From Cloacimonetes bacterium UBA5614 (GTDB lineage Bacteria > Cloacimonadota > Cloacimonadia > Cloacimonadales > Cloacimonadaceae), in contig DIKQ01000011.1 in assembly GCA_002424605.1 (NCBI GenBank), positions 77,322-141,321 on the forward strand: a stretch of 64,000 nucleotides of DNA. Reading direction: 5' to 3'. The position numbers and the translations under genes were made by a program. Under the pieces are notes generated by a model that did no database searches, was not told where the DNA came from, and saw only the letters and a program-made list of their open reading frames with translations. The first letter of the stretch is position 1. Every line of letters starts with the position of its first letter. Below, piece by piece: positions 41,798 to 50,490 of the stretch.

Positions 41798-43468
41798 TTA
41801 AAACAGACCGTTGATGTTGCCGTCGCCTTCCACGTCTATAACCTCTGCGGAAGGATGTTTCGGCAGTCCGGGCATACGCATGATTTCACCTGTGATGGGT
41901 ACCAGGAAACCCGCTCCGGAGGAAATAAGTATCTCCCTTACCGTAACGAGGAAATCCTTGGGTCTGCCCAGCAGTTCAGGGTTGTCGGACAAAGACTTCT
42001 GCGTCTTGGCGATGCAGATGGGAAGCTTGTCATAGCCGTATTTGTTTATCTTCTTAAGGTCTGCCCTGGCATCAGCGGTGTAGTCCACTTTCTGCGCGCC
42101 GTAAACTTCCGAGGCTATGCGGAAAATCTTGTCTTCCACAGGCGAGTCCCATTCATACAGCGAGTTCAGCTTGCAGACGTCCTTTTCCGTCATGGCGACT
42201 GCATGTTCCGCCAGTTCGATACCGCCTTCTCCGCCTTTGGCATGGAAATCCACAATGGAAGCGTCGAATCCCTGGCTGAGGCAAAAGTTCTTTACGATGG
42301 CAAGCTCTTCCTCGGTGTCTGTGGCAAAGCGGTTTATGGCGATGATGCTCTTCATGCCGAACTTATGAATATTCTCCAGGTGCTTGGCGAGGTTGGGAAG
42401 TCCTGCCTCCACGGCTGCGGGATTGGGGATAGCTATGTCCTTCAGCTTGGAACCGCCATGCATTTTAAGGGCGCGCACCGTGGCGACCAGGATGACCGCA
42501 TTAGCGCAGAACTGTCCGTATTTGCAGACCAGGTCAAAAAACTTCTCTGCTCCCAGGTCAAAGCCAAAGCCGGCTTCCGTTACCACATAATCACTGAGGC
42601 GCAGGGCTGTTTTGGTGGCGAGGATGCTGTTTGCGCCCTGGGCTATATTGGCAAAGGGGCCTCCGTGCACAAAGGCGGGAGTTCCCTCTATGGTCTGCAC
42701 CAGATTTGGCTTGAGGGCATCCTTGAGCAAAGCAGCTATGGCGCCTTCATAACCCAGTTGCGATACGCGCACCGGTTCGCCGTTATGGGTGAATCCAACC
42801 GTGATTTTACCGATGCGTTCCTTGAGCTCATCCATAGTGTTGGACAGGCAGAGGATAGCCATTATCTCGCTGGCGGGAGTAATGTCAAAGCCGTCTTCAC
42901 GCGGAAAGCCCTGCTTGCTGCCGCCCAGGCCTATGACGATTTTCCGCAGCATGCGGTCGTTTACGTCCACCACTCTTTTCCAGGTCAGGCGGCGCGGGTC
43001 GATATTGAGCTCGTTATCGTAGTAAATATGGTTGTCCAAAAGTGCTGCCAGCGTGTTATTGGCAGCAGTGACGGCGTGAAAGTCCCCGGTGAAGTGCAGG
43101 TTGATATCTTCCATAGGCAGCACCTGTGACCAGCCTCCGCCTGCTGCACCGCCCTTGACTCCAAAAACCGGGCCCAGAGACGGCTCCCTGATGGCAGCGG
43201 TTGCAAGCTTTCCGACTTTGTTCAATGCCTGCGCCAGACCGATGGAAGTGGTTGTCTTACCTTCTCCGGCGGGGGTTGGCGTGATGGCAGAGACCAGGAT
43301 GAGTTTTCCCATGGGATTGTCTTCAATTCGTCTGAGAGCTGTGTATCTGACTTTGGCTTTATAGCTTCCATAGTGGTCCAGGTCATCCGGACCAAGCCCC
43401 AGTTTGGCTGCAATGTCATTGATATGTTTCAGTTCGACCTGACGACCGATATCCAAATCTGACAGCAT
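41798..43468 (-). CDS. fhs: Formate-tetrahydrofolate ligase
   Basis: ATP-dependent synthesis of 10-formyl-THF from formate and THF, a route for one-carbon units and, in reverse, for ATP from formyl-THF. The 556-residue protein has the nucleotide loop TPTPAGEGKTTT (residues about 64-75), RLTWKRVVDVNDR, EDGFDITPASEIMAILCL and the C-terminal GEIMRMPGLPKHP typical of the homotetrameric bacterial enzyme. The ATG follows GGAGG. No folD or glycine-cleavage gene is adjacent. Confidence 0.98.
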   Translation of the reverse strand: MLSDLDIGRQVELKHINDIAAKLGLGPDDLDHYGSYKAKVRYTALRRIEDNPMGKLILVSAITPTPAGEGKTTTSIGLAQALNKVGKLATAAIREPSLGPVFGVKGGAAGGGWSQVLPMEDINLHFTGDFHAVTAANNTLAALLDNHIYYDNELNIDPRRLTWKRVVDVNDRMLRKIVIGLGGSKQGFPREDGFDITPASEIMAILCLSNTMDELKERIGKITVGFTHNGEPVRVSQLGYEGAIAALLKDALKPNLVQTIEGTPAFVHGGPFANIAQGANSILATKTALRLSDYVVTEAGFGFDLGAEKFFDLVCKYGQFCANAVILVATVRALKMHGGSKLKDIAIPNPAAVEAGLPNLAKHLENIHKFGMKSIIAINRFATDTEEELAIVKNFCLSQGFDASIVDFHAKGGEGGIELAEHAVAMTEKDVCKLNSLYEWDSPVEDKIFRIASEVYGAQKVDYTADARADLKKINKYGYDKLPICIAKTQKSLSDNPELLGRPKDFLVTVREILISSGAGFLVPITGEIMRMPGLPKHPSAEVIDVEGDGNINGLF

Positions 43469-43495
43469 GTTTCCTCCACTTCTGGTAATATGGAA

Positions 43496-43526
43496 AAGCA
43501 GCCAACCTTGCGGGGACTGGCTGCTT
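43496..43526 (-). terminator. Rho-independent terminator-like hairpin before fhs
   Basis: AAGCAGCCA at 43496-43504 and TGGCTGCTT at 43518-43526 form a perfect 9-bp stem. Read on the minus strand the stem is followed by TTCC, so the T tract is short. It sits between the exported OB-fold gene and fhs and would end the former. Confidence 0.5.
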
Positions 43527-43575
43527 CTCGATTGTTATGACACTTCGGCGTTGCCGGGTGTGTTAATAAGAATAA

Positions 43576-44571
43576 TTATCTGATTAAGAGCTTGCGGCTC
43601 TGAACCTGGTTTCCGGCTGTCATCTTGTACATGTAAACTCCGGAAGGCAACAGGCTGCCATTATCGTCTCTGCCGTCAAAGGTAACGTTGTGCAGATGGT
43701 CTGCCTTGACTTCGTTCACCAAAGTGCGGACTTTCTGTCCCTTGAGGTTGTAAACATTGATCAGGACATGCTGGGCGCTTTTCAGGTTGTAGGCGATTTC
43801 TGTCTGTCCGGCAAAGGGATTGGGATAGTTGCCGATTAACTGGGCTTCGGGCAGCACGATTACGTTATCATCGTTGGAAGTAGTGTAGAAATCTCCATTA
43901 TTGCGGGGGTTCAGTCCATAAAGGTCAAAGGAGTAATCAACTATTCCGCGGATTTCCGCCCACTGGTTTCCGATGGAGATACCGCTCCAGGAATGACCGT
44001 ACTGGAAACAGCCGTTGTCAACCTGACCGGGACCGCTGCCGTCGGTTACATAAAATTCCTGGTAATTGTTGGGAGCTGTGGTGACTGTGACGTTCTGCAC
44101 CTTGACCAGGCATCCTTCCCACATTTCGGCATTGGCGTGGACAGCAGGGCTTCCCAGCACTGAGGTCTGGATTAAGGCTGGTTCAGGCAGGGGGTTGTTT
44201 TGGCTGACTATCTGAACGGTGGCGCCGGTGGCAAACACCATTTCGGTAAAGCCGTAATACTCTGTGATGGGACCTGTGCAATTGACCAGGTCGCCGACCT
44301 GAACACCCATGTTGAACATGAAGATATATAAACCGCTCCAGGGTCCGCCGGATGGGTCGGATATGAAAAACTTGGGATTTGCATTGGTTGAGGTGGTGCC
44401 GTAGGTGTTATTGGTGACGATTCCGGTGACGGTAACTGTCTGTCCGGCATAGGGTGAGGGATAGGTTCCGTCGGGTCCGGGAGTCTCGGTATATTGCACG
44501 TCGTAGCAGGACAGGGCAAAGACCAGACCGATGCTCAGCAGCATCAGGCTTATTAAAGCAATGTGTTTCAT
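43576..44571 (-). CDS. Exported OB-fold protein with C-terminal sorting domain
   Basis: Exported protein of 331 residues: signal peptide (about 1-20), two OB-fold-like domains (about 40-125, AGQTVTVTGIVTNNTYG, GDLVNCTGPITEYYG; about 140-225, GCLVKVQNVTVTTAPNNYQ, NQWAEIRGIVDYS) and a sorting domain (YPNPFAGQ, LKGQKVRTL, GVYMYKM, final LLIR). OB-fold pairs of this kind occur in secreted nuclease-associated or DUF5689-like proteins, where they bind nucleic acid or glycans. No nuclease motif is present here, so activity is unknown. The ATG follows AGGAGG. Confidence 0.87.
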   Translation of the reverse strand: MKHIALISLMLLSIGLVFALSCYDVQYTETPGPDGTYPSPYAGQTVTVTGIVTNNTYGTTSTNANPKFFISDPSGGPWSGLYIFMFNMGVQVGDLVNCTGPITEYYGFTEMVFATGATVQIVSQNNPLPEPALIQTSVLGSPAVHANAEMWEGCLVKVQNVTVTTAPNNYQEFYVTDGSGPGQVDNGCFQYGHSWSGISIGNQWAEIRGIVDYSFDLYGLNPRNNGDFYTTSNDDNVIVLPEAQLIGNYPNPFAGQTEIAYNLKSAQHVLINVYNLKGQKVRTLVNEVKADHLHNVTFDGRDDNGSLLPSGVYMYKMTAGNQVQSRKLLIR

Positions 44572-44694
44572 ATTATTTTCCTCCTTAATATTACCATTAA
44601 GATAAAAGCCATTATTTTGGTCTTAAAAAACATGACAACCTTTTTCTTGCAATTTTGTGTTATTATTACATAATTAATCTCCCAAGGCCTGCTC

Positions 44695-44773
44695 TTCCCT
44701 GCATGATACGAGGAGGATACGGGGAGAAAGCCCACGCATCCCTCCCGTATTGTTCCCGTATCCAGCAGGAAAG
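44695..44773. repeat. Intergenic palindromic element, 11-nt-unit family, copy 7
   Basis: Lies between two divergent genes, unlike the other copies. The caps are TTCCCTGCATGATACGAG and, from the right on the minus strand, TTTCCTGCTGGATACGGG. Units are ATACGAGGAGG and ATACGGGGAGA on the left; ATACGGGAACA, ATACGGGAGGG and ATGCGTGGGCT on the right. The remainder of the 44572-44918 gap holds only the AT-rich stretch before it and the promoter sequences that follow. Confidence 0.88.
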
Positions 44774-44811
44774 GGGCAGGTAAAAAAAGTGGCAGGATTA
44801 TTCCCGGCGGA

Positions 44812-44852
44812 TTGGCATATTCTTTGCATTACAAAGTAAAACCGGTTATATT
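44812..44852 (+). promoter_or_regulatory. Promoter region of the M3 peptidase (overlapping sigma54-like and sigma70-like elements)
   Basis: A sigma54-type -24/-12 pattern, TTGGCATATTCTTTGCA at 44812-44828, has GG and GC separated by exactly 10 nt. It overlaps a sigma70-type promoter with TTGCAT at 44824-44829, a 17-bp spacer and TATATT at 44847-44852. Only one of the two may be real. Confidence 0.45.
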
Positions 44853-44918
44853 ATCGGAAACAAAGGCAATACATTGATTCTAAAATAAAGAAATGCCTAT
44901 GCAGAGGAGATAATACCT

Positions 44919-46991
44919 ATGAGCAACCCCTTTCTGGACAATAAGTGGAAACACCGCCTGGATGCCATACCCTTTCATTTGATTAAAACCGAACATTACA
45001 TGCCTGCCGTGGAGGCAACCCTGCAGATTGCGCGCGATAACATAGACAAAATCCGCAACAGCAAGGAAGAAGCCACCTTTGAAAACACCATTTTGGAAAT
45101 GGACTTCGCAGGTGAGGAACTGGACTATGTAACCAGCGTTTACTACAATCTGCTGGGTGCGGAATCGGACAATGAGTTCAAAGCGCTGGCGCAGAAGATT
45201 TCACCCATGCTGGCAGAATTCGGCAGTTCCATCATGACCGACGAGGCAATCTTCGCCAGAGTCAAGAAGGTTTACGAAGACGAGTGCGTCAATAAGCCCA
45301 AGCCGGAGCCGGATTTTGGCGACAAACAGAAAATGCTTGCCTGCGAAAGATACCGCTACACGGAACGCATTTACAATAGCTTTATCCGCAACGGAGCCAT
45401 GCTTTCCCCCGATGGCAAGAAAAAGCTGACGGAAATCGACATGGAACTCAGCACCCTGAGCCCGAAATTCTCGGATAATGTGCTCGCCGCCACCAATGCC
45501 TGGGAACTTCACCTGACCGACCCCAAAGAAGTGGAAGGCATTCCTGAAAACGCCCTGAACGGAGCTGCCTACCGCGCCAAACAGAAGAACAAGGAAGGCG
45601 GCTGGCTGTTTAACCTGCAAGCGCCGAACCTGATTCCCGTCCTCACCTACTGCAAGAACCGCTCCATCCGCGAAACAGCCCAGAAAGCCTATGCTTCGCG
45701 TGCCTTTAACGATGAATTTGACAATCAGGGAAACATCAAGCGTATCCTGGAACTGAGAGCTGAAAGGGCAGCCCTGCTGGGTTATCAGACGCATGCGCAT
45801 TATGTTCTGGAGGAACGCATGGCTCAAAATCCCGAAGAAGCCATGGATTTCCTGGAAAAGATATATGCGGTTGCCTATCCCGCCGCCCGGGCAGAACTCG
45901 AGGAAGTAAAGGCTTTCGCCAATGAAATGGACGGCATTACAGACTTCATGCCCTGGGATTATAACTACTATTCCACCAAACTGAAAGAAAAGAAATTCAG
46001 GTTCGACCCCGAACAACTGCGTCCCTGGTTCAAACTGGAAAACGTGTTTGAAGGGCTTTTCCTGGTGGCGAAAAAGATTTACGGCATCACGCTGAAACAG
46101 GTTACAGACGTGCCTGTCTATCACAAGGACGTGACCACTTGGGAAGTCTATGATGAAAAAGACGCGTTCCTGGGATTGATTTACCTGGATATGTTTCCCC
46201 GTGAAACCAAACGCGGCGGCGCCTGGATGAATGCTTTGGTCGGACAGGGGCTGTATAGCGACGGGATGAAGCGTCCGCACGTCGTGAACGTGGCATCCCT
46301 CACTCCATCCACCGATGAACAGCCCTCCCTGCTCCGCATGGATGAAGTGCGCACCATCTTCCACGAATTTGGGCACGCCTTGCACGGACTGCTTTCAGAC
46401 TGCACCTACAAGTCCCTGGCAGGACCCAGCGTTCTGTGGGATTTCGTGGAACTGCCCTCCCAGATTATGGAAAACTGGCTGTTGGAAAAAGAAGCGCTGA
46501 ACCTCTTTGCCAAACACTACCAGACAGGCGAACCACTGCCGGATGAACTGCTGGATAAAGTGCTGGCAGCGCGCAACTATATGGCGGCAAACGCCAATCT
46601 GGGACAGCTCCGCTATGCTATGCTGGACTTTGCCTGGCACCTGGAAGACCCCAAAAACATCGACAGCGTGAACGACTTTGAAAACAAAACCGTGGAACGC
46701 TTTAGCCTGTTGCCCCAGACTCCCGGCAGCAGTATTTCCTGCAGCTTTGCCCATATCTTCGCCGGCGGATATTCGGCGGGATATTATTCCTACAAATGGG
46801 CTGAAGCTCTGGAAGCAGACGCCTGGTCGCTGATAAAGGAAAAGGGCATCTTTAACCAGGAAGTAACCTACGCCTTCCGCGATATCATCCTTTCCAAAGG
46901 CAATTCCGTCCACCCGATGGACCTGTTTGTTGCCTTCCGAGGCAGACAGCCGGACCCGGATGCCCTGCTCAAAAGGGATGGCTTGATTTAA
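44919..46991 (+). CDS. M3 family oligopeptidase (Dcp/OpdA-type)
   Basis: Cytosolic zinc metallopeptidase that finishes the breakdown of oligopeptides. The 690-residue protein lacks a signal peptide and carries the HEFGHALHG motif (H482, E483, H486) followed by the downstream glutamate region (VELPSQIMENWL), as in oligopeptidase A and dipeptidyl carboxypeptidase. The ATG follows AGAGGAGA. With the two exported C25 peptidases and the second M3 enzyme at 57 kb it fits a peptide-fermenting life. A strong bidirectional terminator lies 25 bp after the stop. Confidence 0.96.
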   Translation: MSNPFLDNKWKHRLDAIPFHLIKTEHYMPAVEATLQIARDNIDKIRNSKEEATFENTILEMDFAGEELDYVTSVYYNLLGAESDNEFKALAQKISPMLAEFGSSIMTDEAIFARVKKVYEDECVNKPKPEPDFGDKQKMLACERYRYTERIYNSFIRNGAMLSPDGKKKLTEIDMELSTLSPKFSDNVLAATNAWELHLTDPKEVEGIPENALNGAAYRAKQKNKEGGWLFNLQAPNLIPVLTYCKNRSIRETAQKAYASRAFNDEFDNQGNIKRILELRAERAALLGYQTHAHYVLEERMAQNPEEAMDFLEKIYAVAYPAARAELEEVKAFANEMDGITDFMPWDYNYYSTKLKEKKFRFDPEQLRPWFKLENVFEGLFLVAKKIYGITLKQVTDVPVYHKDVTTWEVYDEKDAFLGLIYLDMFPRETKRGGAWMNALVGQGLYSDGMKRPHVVNVASLTPSTDEQPSLLRMDEVRTIFHEFGHALHGLLSDCTYKSLAGPSVLWDFVELPSQIMENWLLEKEALNLFAKHYQTGEPLPDELLDKVLAARNYMAANANLGQLRYAMLDFAWHLEDPKNIDSVNDFENKTVERFSLLPQTPGSSISCSFAHIFAGGYSAGYYSYKWAEALEADAWSLIKEKGIFNQEVTYAFRDIILSKGNSVHPMDLFVAFRGRQPDPDALLKRDGLI

Positions 46992-47015
46992 TCAATAGAA
47001 GATTCCAAAATAAAA

Positions 47016-47050
47016 GGGCTGTTTACATCACTGTAAACAGCCCGGTTTTT
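47016..47050. terminator. Strong bidirectional intrinsic terminator
   Basis: GGGCTGTTTACA at 47016-47027 and TGTAAACAGCCC at 47032-47043 form a perfect 12-bp stem with a 4-nt loop. It is followed by GGTTTTTA on the plus strand and by TTTTATTTT on the minus strand, so it can end both the M3 peptidase gene and the kor-mce operon. Confidence 0.9.
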
Positions 47051-47068
47051 ATATGGGTGCAAAAGGGT

Positions 47069-47470
47069 TTAGTGCTTTTCCTTGCAGAACTCGATAAGGA
47101 CGCCGAGGGTGGACTTGGGATGCAGGAAAGCGATGTCCGCTCCATGCGCTCCCGGACGGGGTTCCTTGTCAATCAGCTGAATCTCGTTGTCTTCCGCTTT
47201 CTGCAATTCGGCAGGCAGGTCGTCCACAGCAAAAGCAATGTGCTGAACGCCTTCGCCTTTTTTCTCGATGTATTTGGCAACGGGACTGTCTTCAGAAGTG
47301 GGTGCCAGCAGTTCAATCCTGGTGTCCCCACAGGGAAAGAAGGCAACCTTCACCTTTTGAGAGGGGACTTCCTCGATGTTTTCCAGCTTCAGGCCCATCT
47401 TCTCGTAAAGGGCGATGCCTTTGTCCAGGTCCGAAACGGCGATGCCGATGTGGGATATATGCTTTATCAT
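47069..47470 (-). CDS. mce: Methylmalonyl-CoA epimerase
   Basis: Interconverts (R)- and (S)-methylmalonyl-CoA on the route between succinyl-CoA and propionyl-CoA. The 133-residue vicinal-oxygen-chelate protein has two beta-alpha-beta-beta-beta modules and the metal ligands in HISHIGIAV (H7), VQHIAFAV and VLIEFCKE, plus the family segment EEVPSQKVKVAFFP. The ATG at 47470 follows AGGAAG, with only 1 nt after the gamma-subunit stop, so it belongs to the kor operon. The mutase and decarboxylase of the pathway are not in the window. Confidence 0.95.
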   Translation of the reverse strand: MIKHISHIGIAVSDLDKGIALYEKMGLKLENIEEVPSQKVKVAFFPCGDTRIELLAPTSEDSPVAKYIEKKGEGVQHIAFAVDDLPAELQKAEDNEIQLIDKEPRPGAHGADIAFLHPKSTLGVLIEFCKEKH

Positions 47471-47471
47471 A

Positions 47472-48017
47472 TTACTTCCTGTAATTCTCCGCCAGTTCAA
47501 AGCCCAGTTGCATTGCCTTCAGGTTCAGGTCCACAAAGGCGGGTTTTACCGATTCCCTGATGGCCTGCGCCAGGGATTCCTCTTTGACGATGCCTGTGCA
47601 CTTCACCAGAAAGGCAAGGGAGCAGATATTGGTGGTGATGGGGCTTCCCAGCTTCTCTGAGACAATCTCCGTGAAAGGTACTTCAAATACGTGCTCGGAC
47701 ATTACGGAAATATTCTTCACGCTGGTGGTGTCCACTATGAGCGTACCCTTTTCCCGCAGGTCAAAGATATACTTGTCGCAGGCTTCCTGCGTGAGAGCCA
47801 GCAGGATATCAAACTGGGTCGCTTCAGGGAAGAATATCTCCCGGTCGCTGATGAGCACGTCTGCCCGGGAATAGCCTCCGCGGGATTCCGGACCATAGCT
47901 TTGGGTCTGGGTTACGCGTCTCTTTTCGTGAACTGCTGCGTTGGCAAGGATTATCCCCGCAAGGATAAGGCCCTGTCCGCCGCTGCCTGAAAGCCGGATT
48001 TCTGTTGCCCTACTCAT
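47472..48017 (-). CDS. korC: 2-oxoacid:ferredoxin oxidoreductase, gamma subunit
   Basis: Gamma subunit (CoA-binding part) of the ferredoxin-dependent 2-oxoacid oxidoreductase, 181 residues. Family marks include EIRLSGSGGQGLILAGIILA at the N terminus, YGPESRGGYSRADVLIS and FDILLALTQEA. The ATG at 48017 follows GGGAGG and overlaps the beta-subunit stop by 8 nt; an in-frame ATG at 48059 lies inside the beta gene. Gene order delta-alpha-beta-gamma matches the four-subunit KOR/VOR type. Confidence 0.95.
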   Translation of the reverse strand: MSRATEIRLSGSGGQGLILAGIILANAAVHEKRRVTQTQSYGPESRGGYSRADVLISDREIFFPEATQFDILLALTQEACDKYIFDLREKGTLIVDTTSVKNISVMSEHVFEVPFTEIVSEKLGSPITTNICSLAFLVKCTGIVKEESLAQAIRESVKPAFVDLNLKAMQLGFELAENYRK

Positions 48018-48849
48018 TGTCACCTCCCTGGGCGCGAACGCAAAGCTTGGCATACTCATCCGTATATTCCGGCCTGATTTCGCGTCTCAGGATACCACGT
48101 ATTATCTTGCCTTCGGTCTGCTCTTTGGGAAGCTTCTCATAGGCAGTAAGCGGTATGGAATTATCACGCATAGCCTTCATCATATCCGGGGCGCTGCCTT
48201 TCTTGTTCATTCTGCCGTAGATTACGGGGCAGGCGCTTACGACTTCAAGCAACGAGAAGCCCGGGTGGTTCAGTGCTTCCTTCACGTAGTTCTGGGTCTC
48301 TATCGCATGGAAAGCGGTAGTTCTGGCAACGAAGGATGCTCCTGCGCCCATGGCGAGTTGGCAGATGTCAAAATCGGGTTCGATATTTCCATAGGGAGCC
48401 GTGGTGGCAATGGCGTCATGCGGGGTGGTGGGGCTTGCCTGCCCTCCGGTCATGCCGTAGATGTTATTGTTTATAAGGATGACGGTTAAGTCAATATTCC
48501 TGCGGGCGGCGTGAATCAGGTGATTTCCGCCGATGGCAGTGCAGTCGCCGTCTCCGGTAACCACTATCACTTTCATATTGGGTTTATACATCTTGACGCC
48601 GGTGGCATAGGCGATGGCTCTTCCGTGCAAAGTGTGCAGGGTATTGAGGTCTATATAGACGGGCATGCGTGAAGAGCAGCCGATTCCGGAAACCATCACA
48701 ATGTCATTGCGGTTGAGTTCCATCTCGGCAATAGCGCGGATGATGGCACCCAGCACGATGCCGTTTGAACAGCCGGCGCACCAGACGTGGGGGAATTTTT
48801 TATCGTGCCTAAGGTATTCGTGAACAACTTTTTGAGGAATGCTAGCCAT
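48010..48849 (-). CDS. korB: 2-oxoacid:ferredoxin oxidoreductase, beta subunit (TPP-binding)
   Basis: Binds thiamine pyrophosphate and catalyses decarboxylation of the 2-oxoacid. The 279-residue protein has FPHVWCAGCSNGIVLG, the TPP/Mg motif GDGDCTAIGGNHLIHAARRN ending in LINNNIYGMTGGQ, and CPVIYGRMN, all typical of KorB-type subunits. The ATG follows GGGAGG and is 1 nt after the alpha-subunit stop. The KorB-like sequence suggests 2-oxoglutarate as substrate, but branched-chain 2-oxoacids cannot be excluded. Confidence 0.95.
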   Translation of the reverse strand: MASIPQKVVHEYLRHDKKFPHVWCAGCSNGIVLGAIIRAIAEMELNRNDIVMVSGIGCSSRMPVYIDLNTLHTLHGRAIAYATGVKMYKPNMKVIVVTGDGDCTAIGGNHLIHAARRNIDLTVILINNNIYGMTGGQASPTTPHDAIATTAPYGNIEPDFDICQLAMGAGASFVARTTAFHAIETQNYVKEALNHPGFSLLEVVSACPVIYGRMNKKGSAPDMMKAMRDNSIPLTAYEKLPKEQTEGKIIRGILRREIRPEYTDEYAKLCVRAQGGDNE

Positions 48850-48850
48850 C

Positions 48851-50053
48851 TTAATGTACCTCCCTGATAACGCGTAAAATGTCCAAGGGCGTGATGAGAG
48901 CTCCGTCGGCGCGTTGGATTGGAATCAGGTCTCCGTCAGCCTTGTCCTTGGTCAGGCGCTTGAGTTCCTGAATCAGCTGGCCCTGGTTGAGTTCCGGCAC
49001 GATTACTATGTCAACGTTTCTGAGCATCTTGCGCACTGCATCGTCCGGGAAGGGCCAGATGGTGAGCGGACGCAGAAGTCCGACCGGGATGCCTTCGGCT
49101 CTGGCTGCAGCAACGGCTGATTTGGCGGAACGCGCTGTGATACCGGCCGCAAAGATGGCAATCTTGGCATCTTCCATATCGCGGCTTTCAATCTGCACCA
49201 GGTCCCTGATATTGTAGGATATCTTTTTGCGCAGGCGTTCCATCATATCATGCGCTTCCACCTTTTTATTGGTGGGAAACCCCAGCTGGTCATGCGTGAG
49301 GCCTGTTACATTAAATCTATAGCCATCCCCGAAACTGGCAAGGGGAGAGAGGTATTTCTGGTTTTCGTCATAGTGCTTGTACCAGTTGGGCGGAATGGTA
49401 GGCTTTATTCTGGAGATAATCCTGATATTGGCAACATCCGGAAGCGCCACAGCTTCGCGCATATGGCCGATGACTTCGTCCATCAGCAGGATGACGCAGG
49501 TGCGGTATTTTTCCGCCAGATTGACAGCGCGAATGGTCAGTTCGTAGGATTCCTTGACAGAGTCAGGATAGAGCACTATGGCAGGTGAATCGCCGTGTGA
49601 GCCCCATTTGGACTGCATGATATCGCCCTGGGCGGGACTGGTCGGCATACCGGTGCTGGGTCCCACGCGCTGGACGTTTACCACTACGCAGGGAGTTTCG
49701 GTAATCTTGGCATATCCGATGCCTTCCTGCATGAGTGAAAATCCCGGTCCGCTGGTGGCGGTCAAAGACTTGGCTCCTGCCAGGGAAGCGCCGGTAATAG
49801 CGCTGATGCTGGCAATCTCGTCTTCCATCTGGATAAAGACTCCACCGCGTTTGGGCAGTTCATAAGCCAGGATTTCCGCAATTTCGGTGGAAGGAGTGAT
49901 GGGGTAGCCGGCGAAGAAATTGACTCCGGCATCCAAAGCTCCGATGGCAACGGCTTCATTACCCTGCATCAGGCGCATCTGCCGTCTGATTTCTATGGGT
50001 TCTTCCTTGATTGTTTCAACGGGTTTTGCTTTCTTGGTTGTTTTACTTGCCAC
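48851..50053 (-). CDS. korA: 2-oxoacid:ferredoxin oxidoreductase, alpha subunit
   Basis: Alpha subunit of the four-subunit enzyme that oxidises a 2-oxoacid with CoA to acyl-CoA and CO2 and reduces ferredoxin. The 400-residue protein starts after a lysine-rich leader of about 30 residues with RLMQGNEAVAIGALDAGVNF and FAGYPITPSTEIAEIL, then AGAKSLTATSGPGFSLM and RVGPSTGMPTSPAQGD, as in KorA/VorA. The start is taken as GTG 50053, which follows GGAG by 7 nt and is 11 nt after the delta stop; an in-frame ATG 81 nt upstream lies within the delta gene. Confidence 0.94.
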   Translation of the reverse strand: MASKTTKKAKPVETIKEEPIEIRRQMRLMQGNEAVAIGALDAGVNFFAGYPITPSTEIAEILAYELPKRGGVFIQMEDEIASISAITGASLAGAKSLTATSGPGFSLMQEGIGYAKITETPCVVVNVQRVGPSTGMPTSPAQGDIMQSKWGSHGDSPAIVLYPDSVKESYELTIRAVNLAEKYRTCVILLMDEVIGHMREAVALPDVANIRIISRIKPTIPPNWYKHYDENQKYLSPLASFGDGYRFNVTGLTHDQLGFPTNKKVEAHDMMERLRKKISYNIRDLVQIESRDMEDAKIAIFAAGITARSAKSAVAAARAEGIPVGLLRPLTIWPFPDDAVRKMLRNVDIVIVPELNQGQLIQELKRLTKDKADGDLIPIQRADGALITPLDILRVIREVH

Positions 50054-50064
50054 TGTGAAACTCC

Positions 50065-50364
50065 TTACCTGTTTTTGGAACCGGTTATGGCAAAATCCGG
50101 ACACAGACGGTCGCAGGTTTCGCAATGAATGCATTTATCGGGATTCGCCACATAAGGCGAGCCGTCGGGTTTTCTGCCGAGGCATCCCGTTGGGCAAAAG
50201 GCGACGCAGATGCCGCACTTCTTGCACCAGTTGTAATAGATTAGCACAGGGGAGTTCTTGTCGCCCGGTGCCTTTACTTCAGTGATTTCCACTTCCATTT
50301 TTTCCTGGGCTTCTTCTTCCCTGAAAATCATGCCCACTCGGTCTTTTTCGACTTTCTTGGACAT
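50065..50364 (-). CDS. korD: 2-oxoacid:ferredoxin oxidoreductase, delta (ferredoxin) subunit
   Basis: Small 2x[4Fe-4S] ferredoxin-like subunit of 99 residues that carries electrons from the TPP site. Two cluster motifs are intact: CKKCGICVAFCPTGC and CIHCETCDRLCP. It is the first gene of the korD-korA-korB-korC-mce operon. Two adjacent ATGs are possible; the second (50364) is 4 nt from GGAGG and is used here. The upstream 50368-50722 gap holds an AT-rich stretch and palindromic element copy 8. Confidence 0.94.
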   Translation of the reverse strand: MSKKVEKDRVGMIFREEEAQEKMEVEITEVKAPGDKNSPVLIYYNWCKKCGICVAFCPTGCLGRKPDGSPYVANPDKCIHCETCDRLCPDFAITGSKNR

Positions 50365-50490
50365 CATACCTCCATATAAAGCTTACGTTTGGGTCTTTTT
50401 AAAATAACCGCTTTTTTTTTCAAGGTTTTTTTAATAAATCTTATCAAACGGCTGAAAATAGCTTGATTTCCGGCTGTTTTTTGCGGGGTG

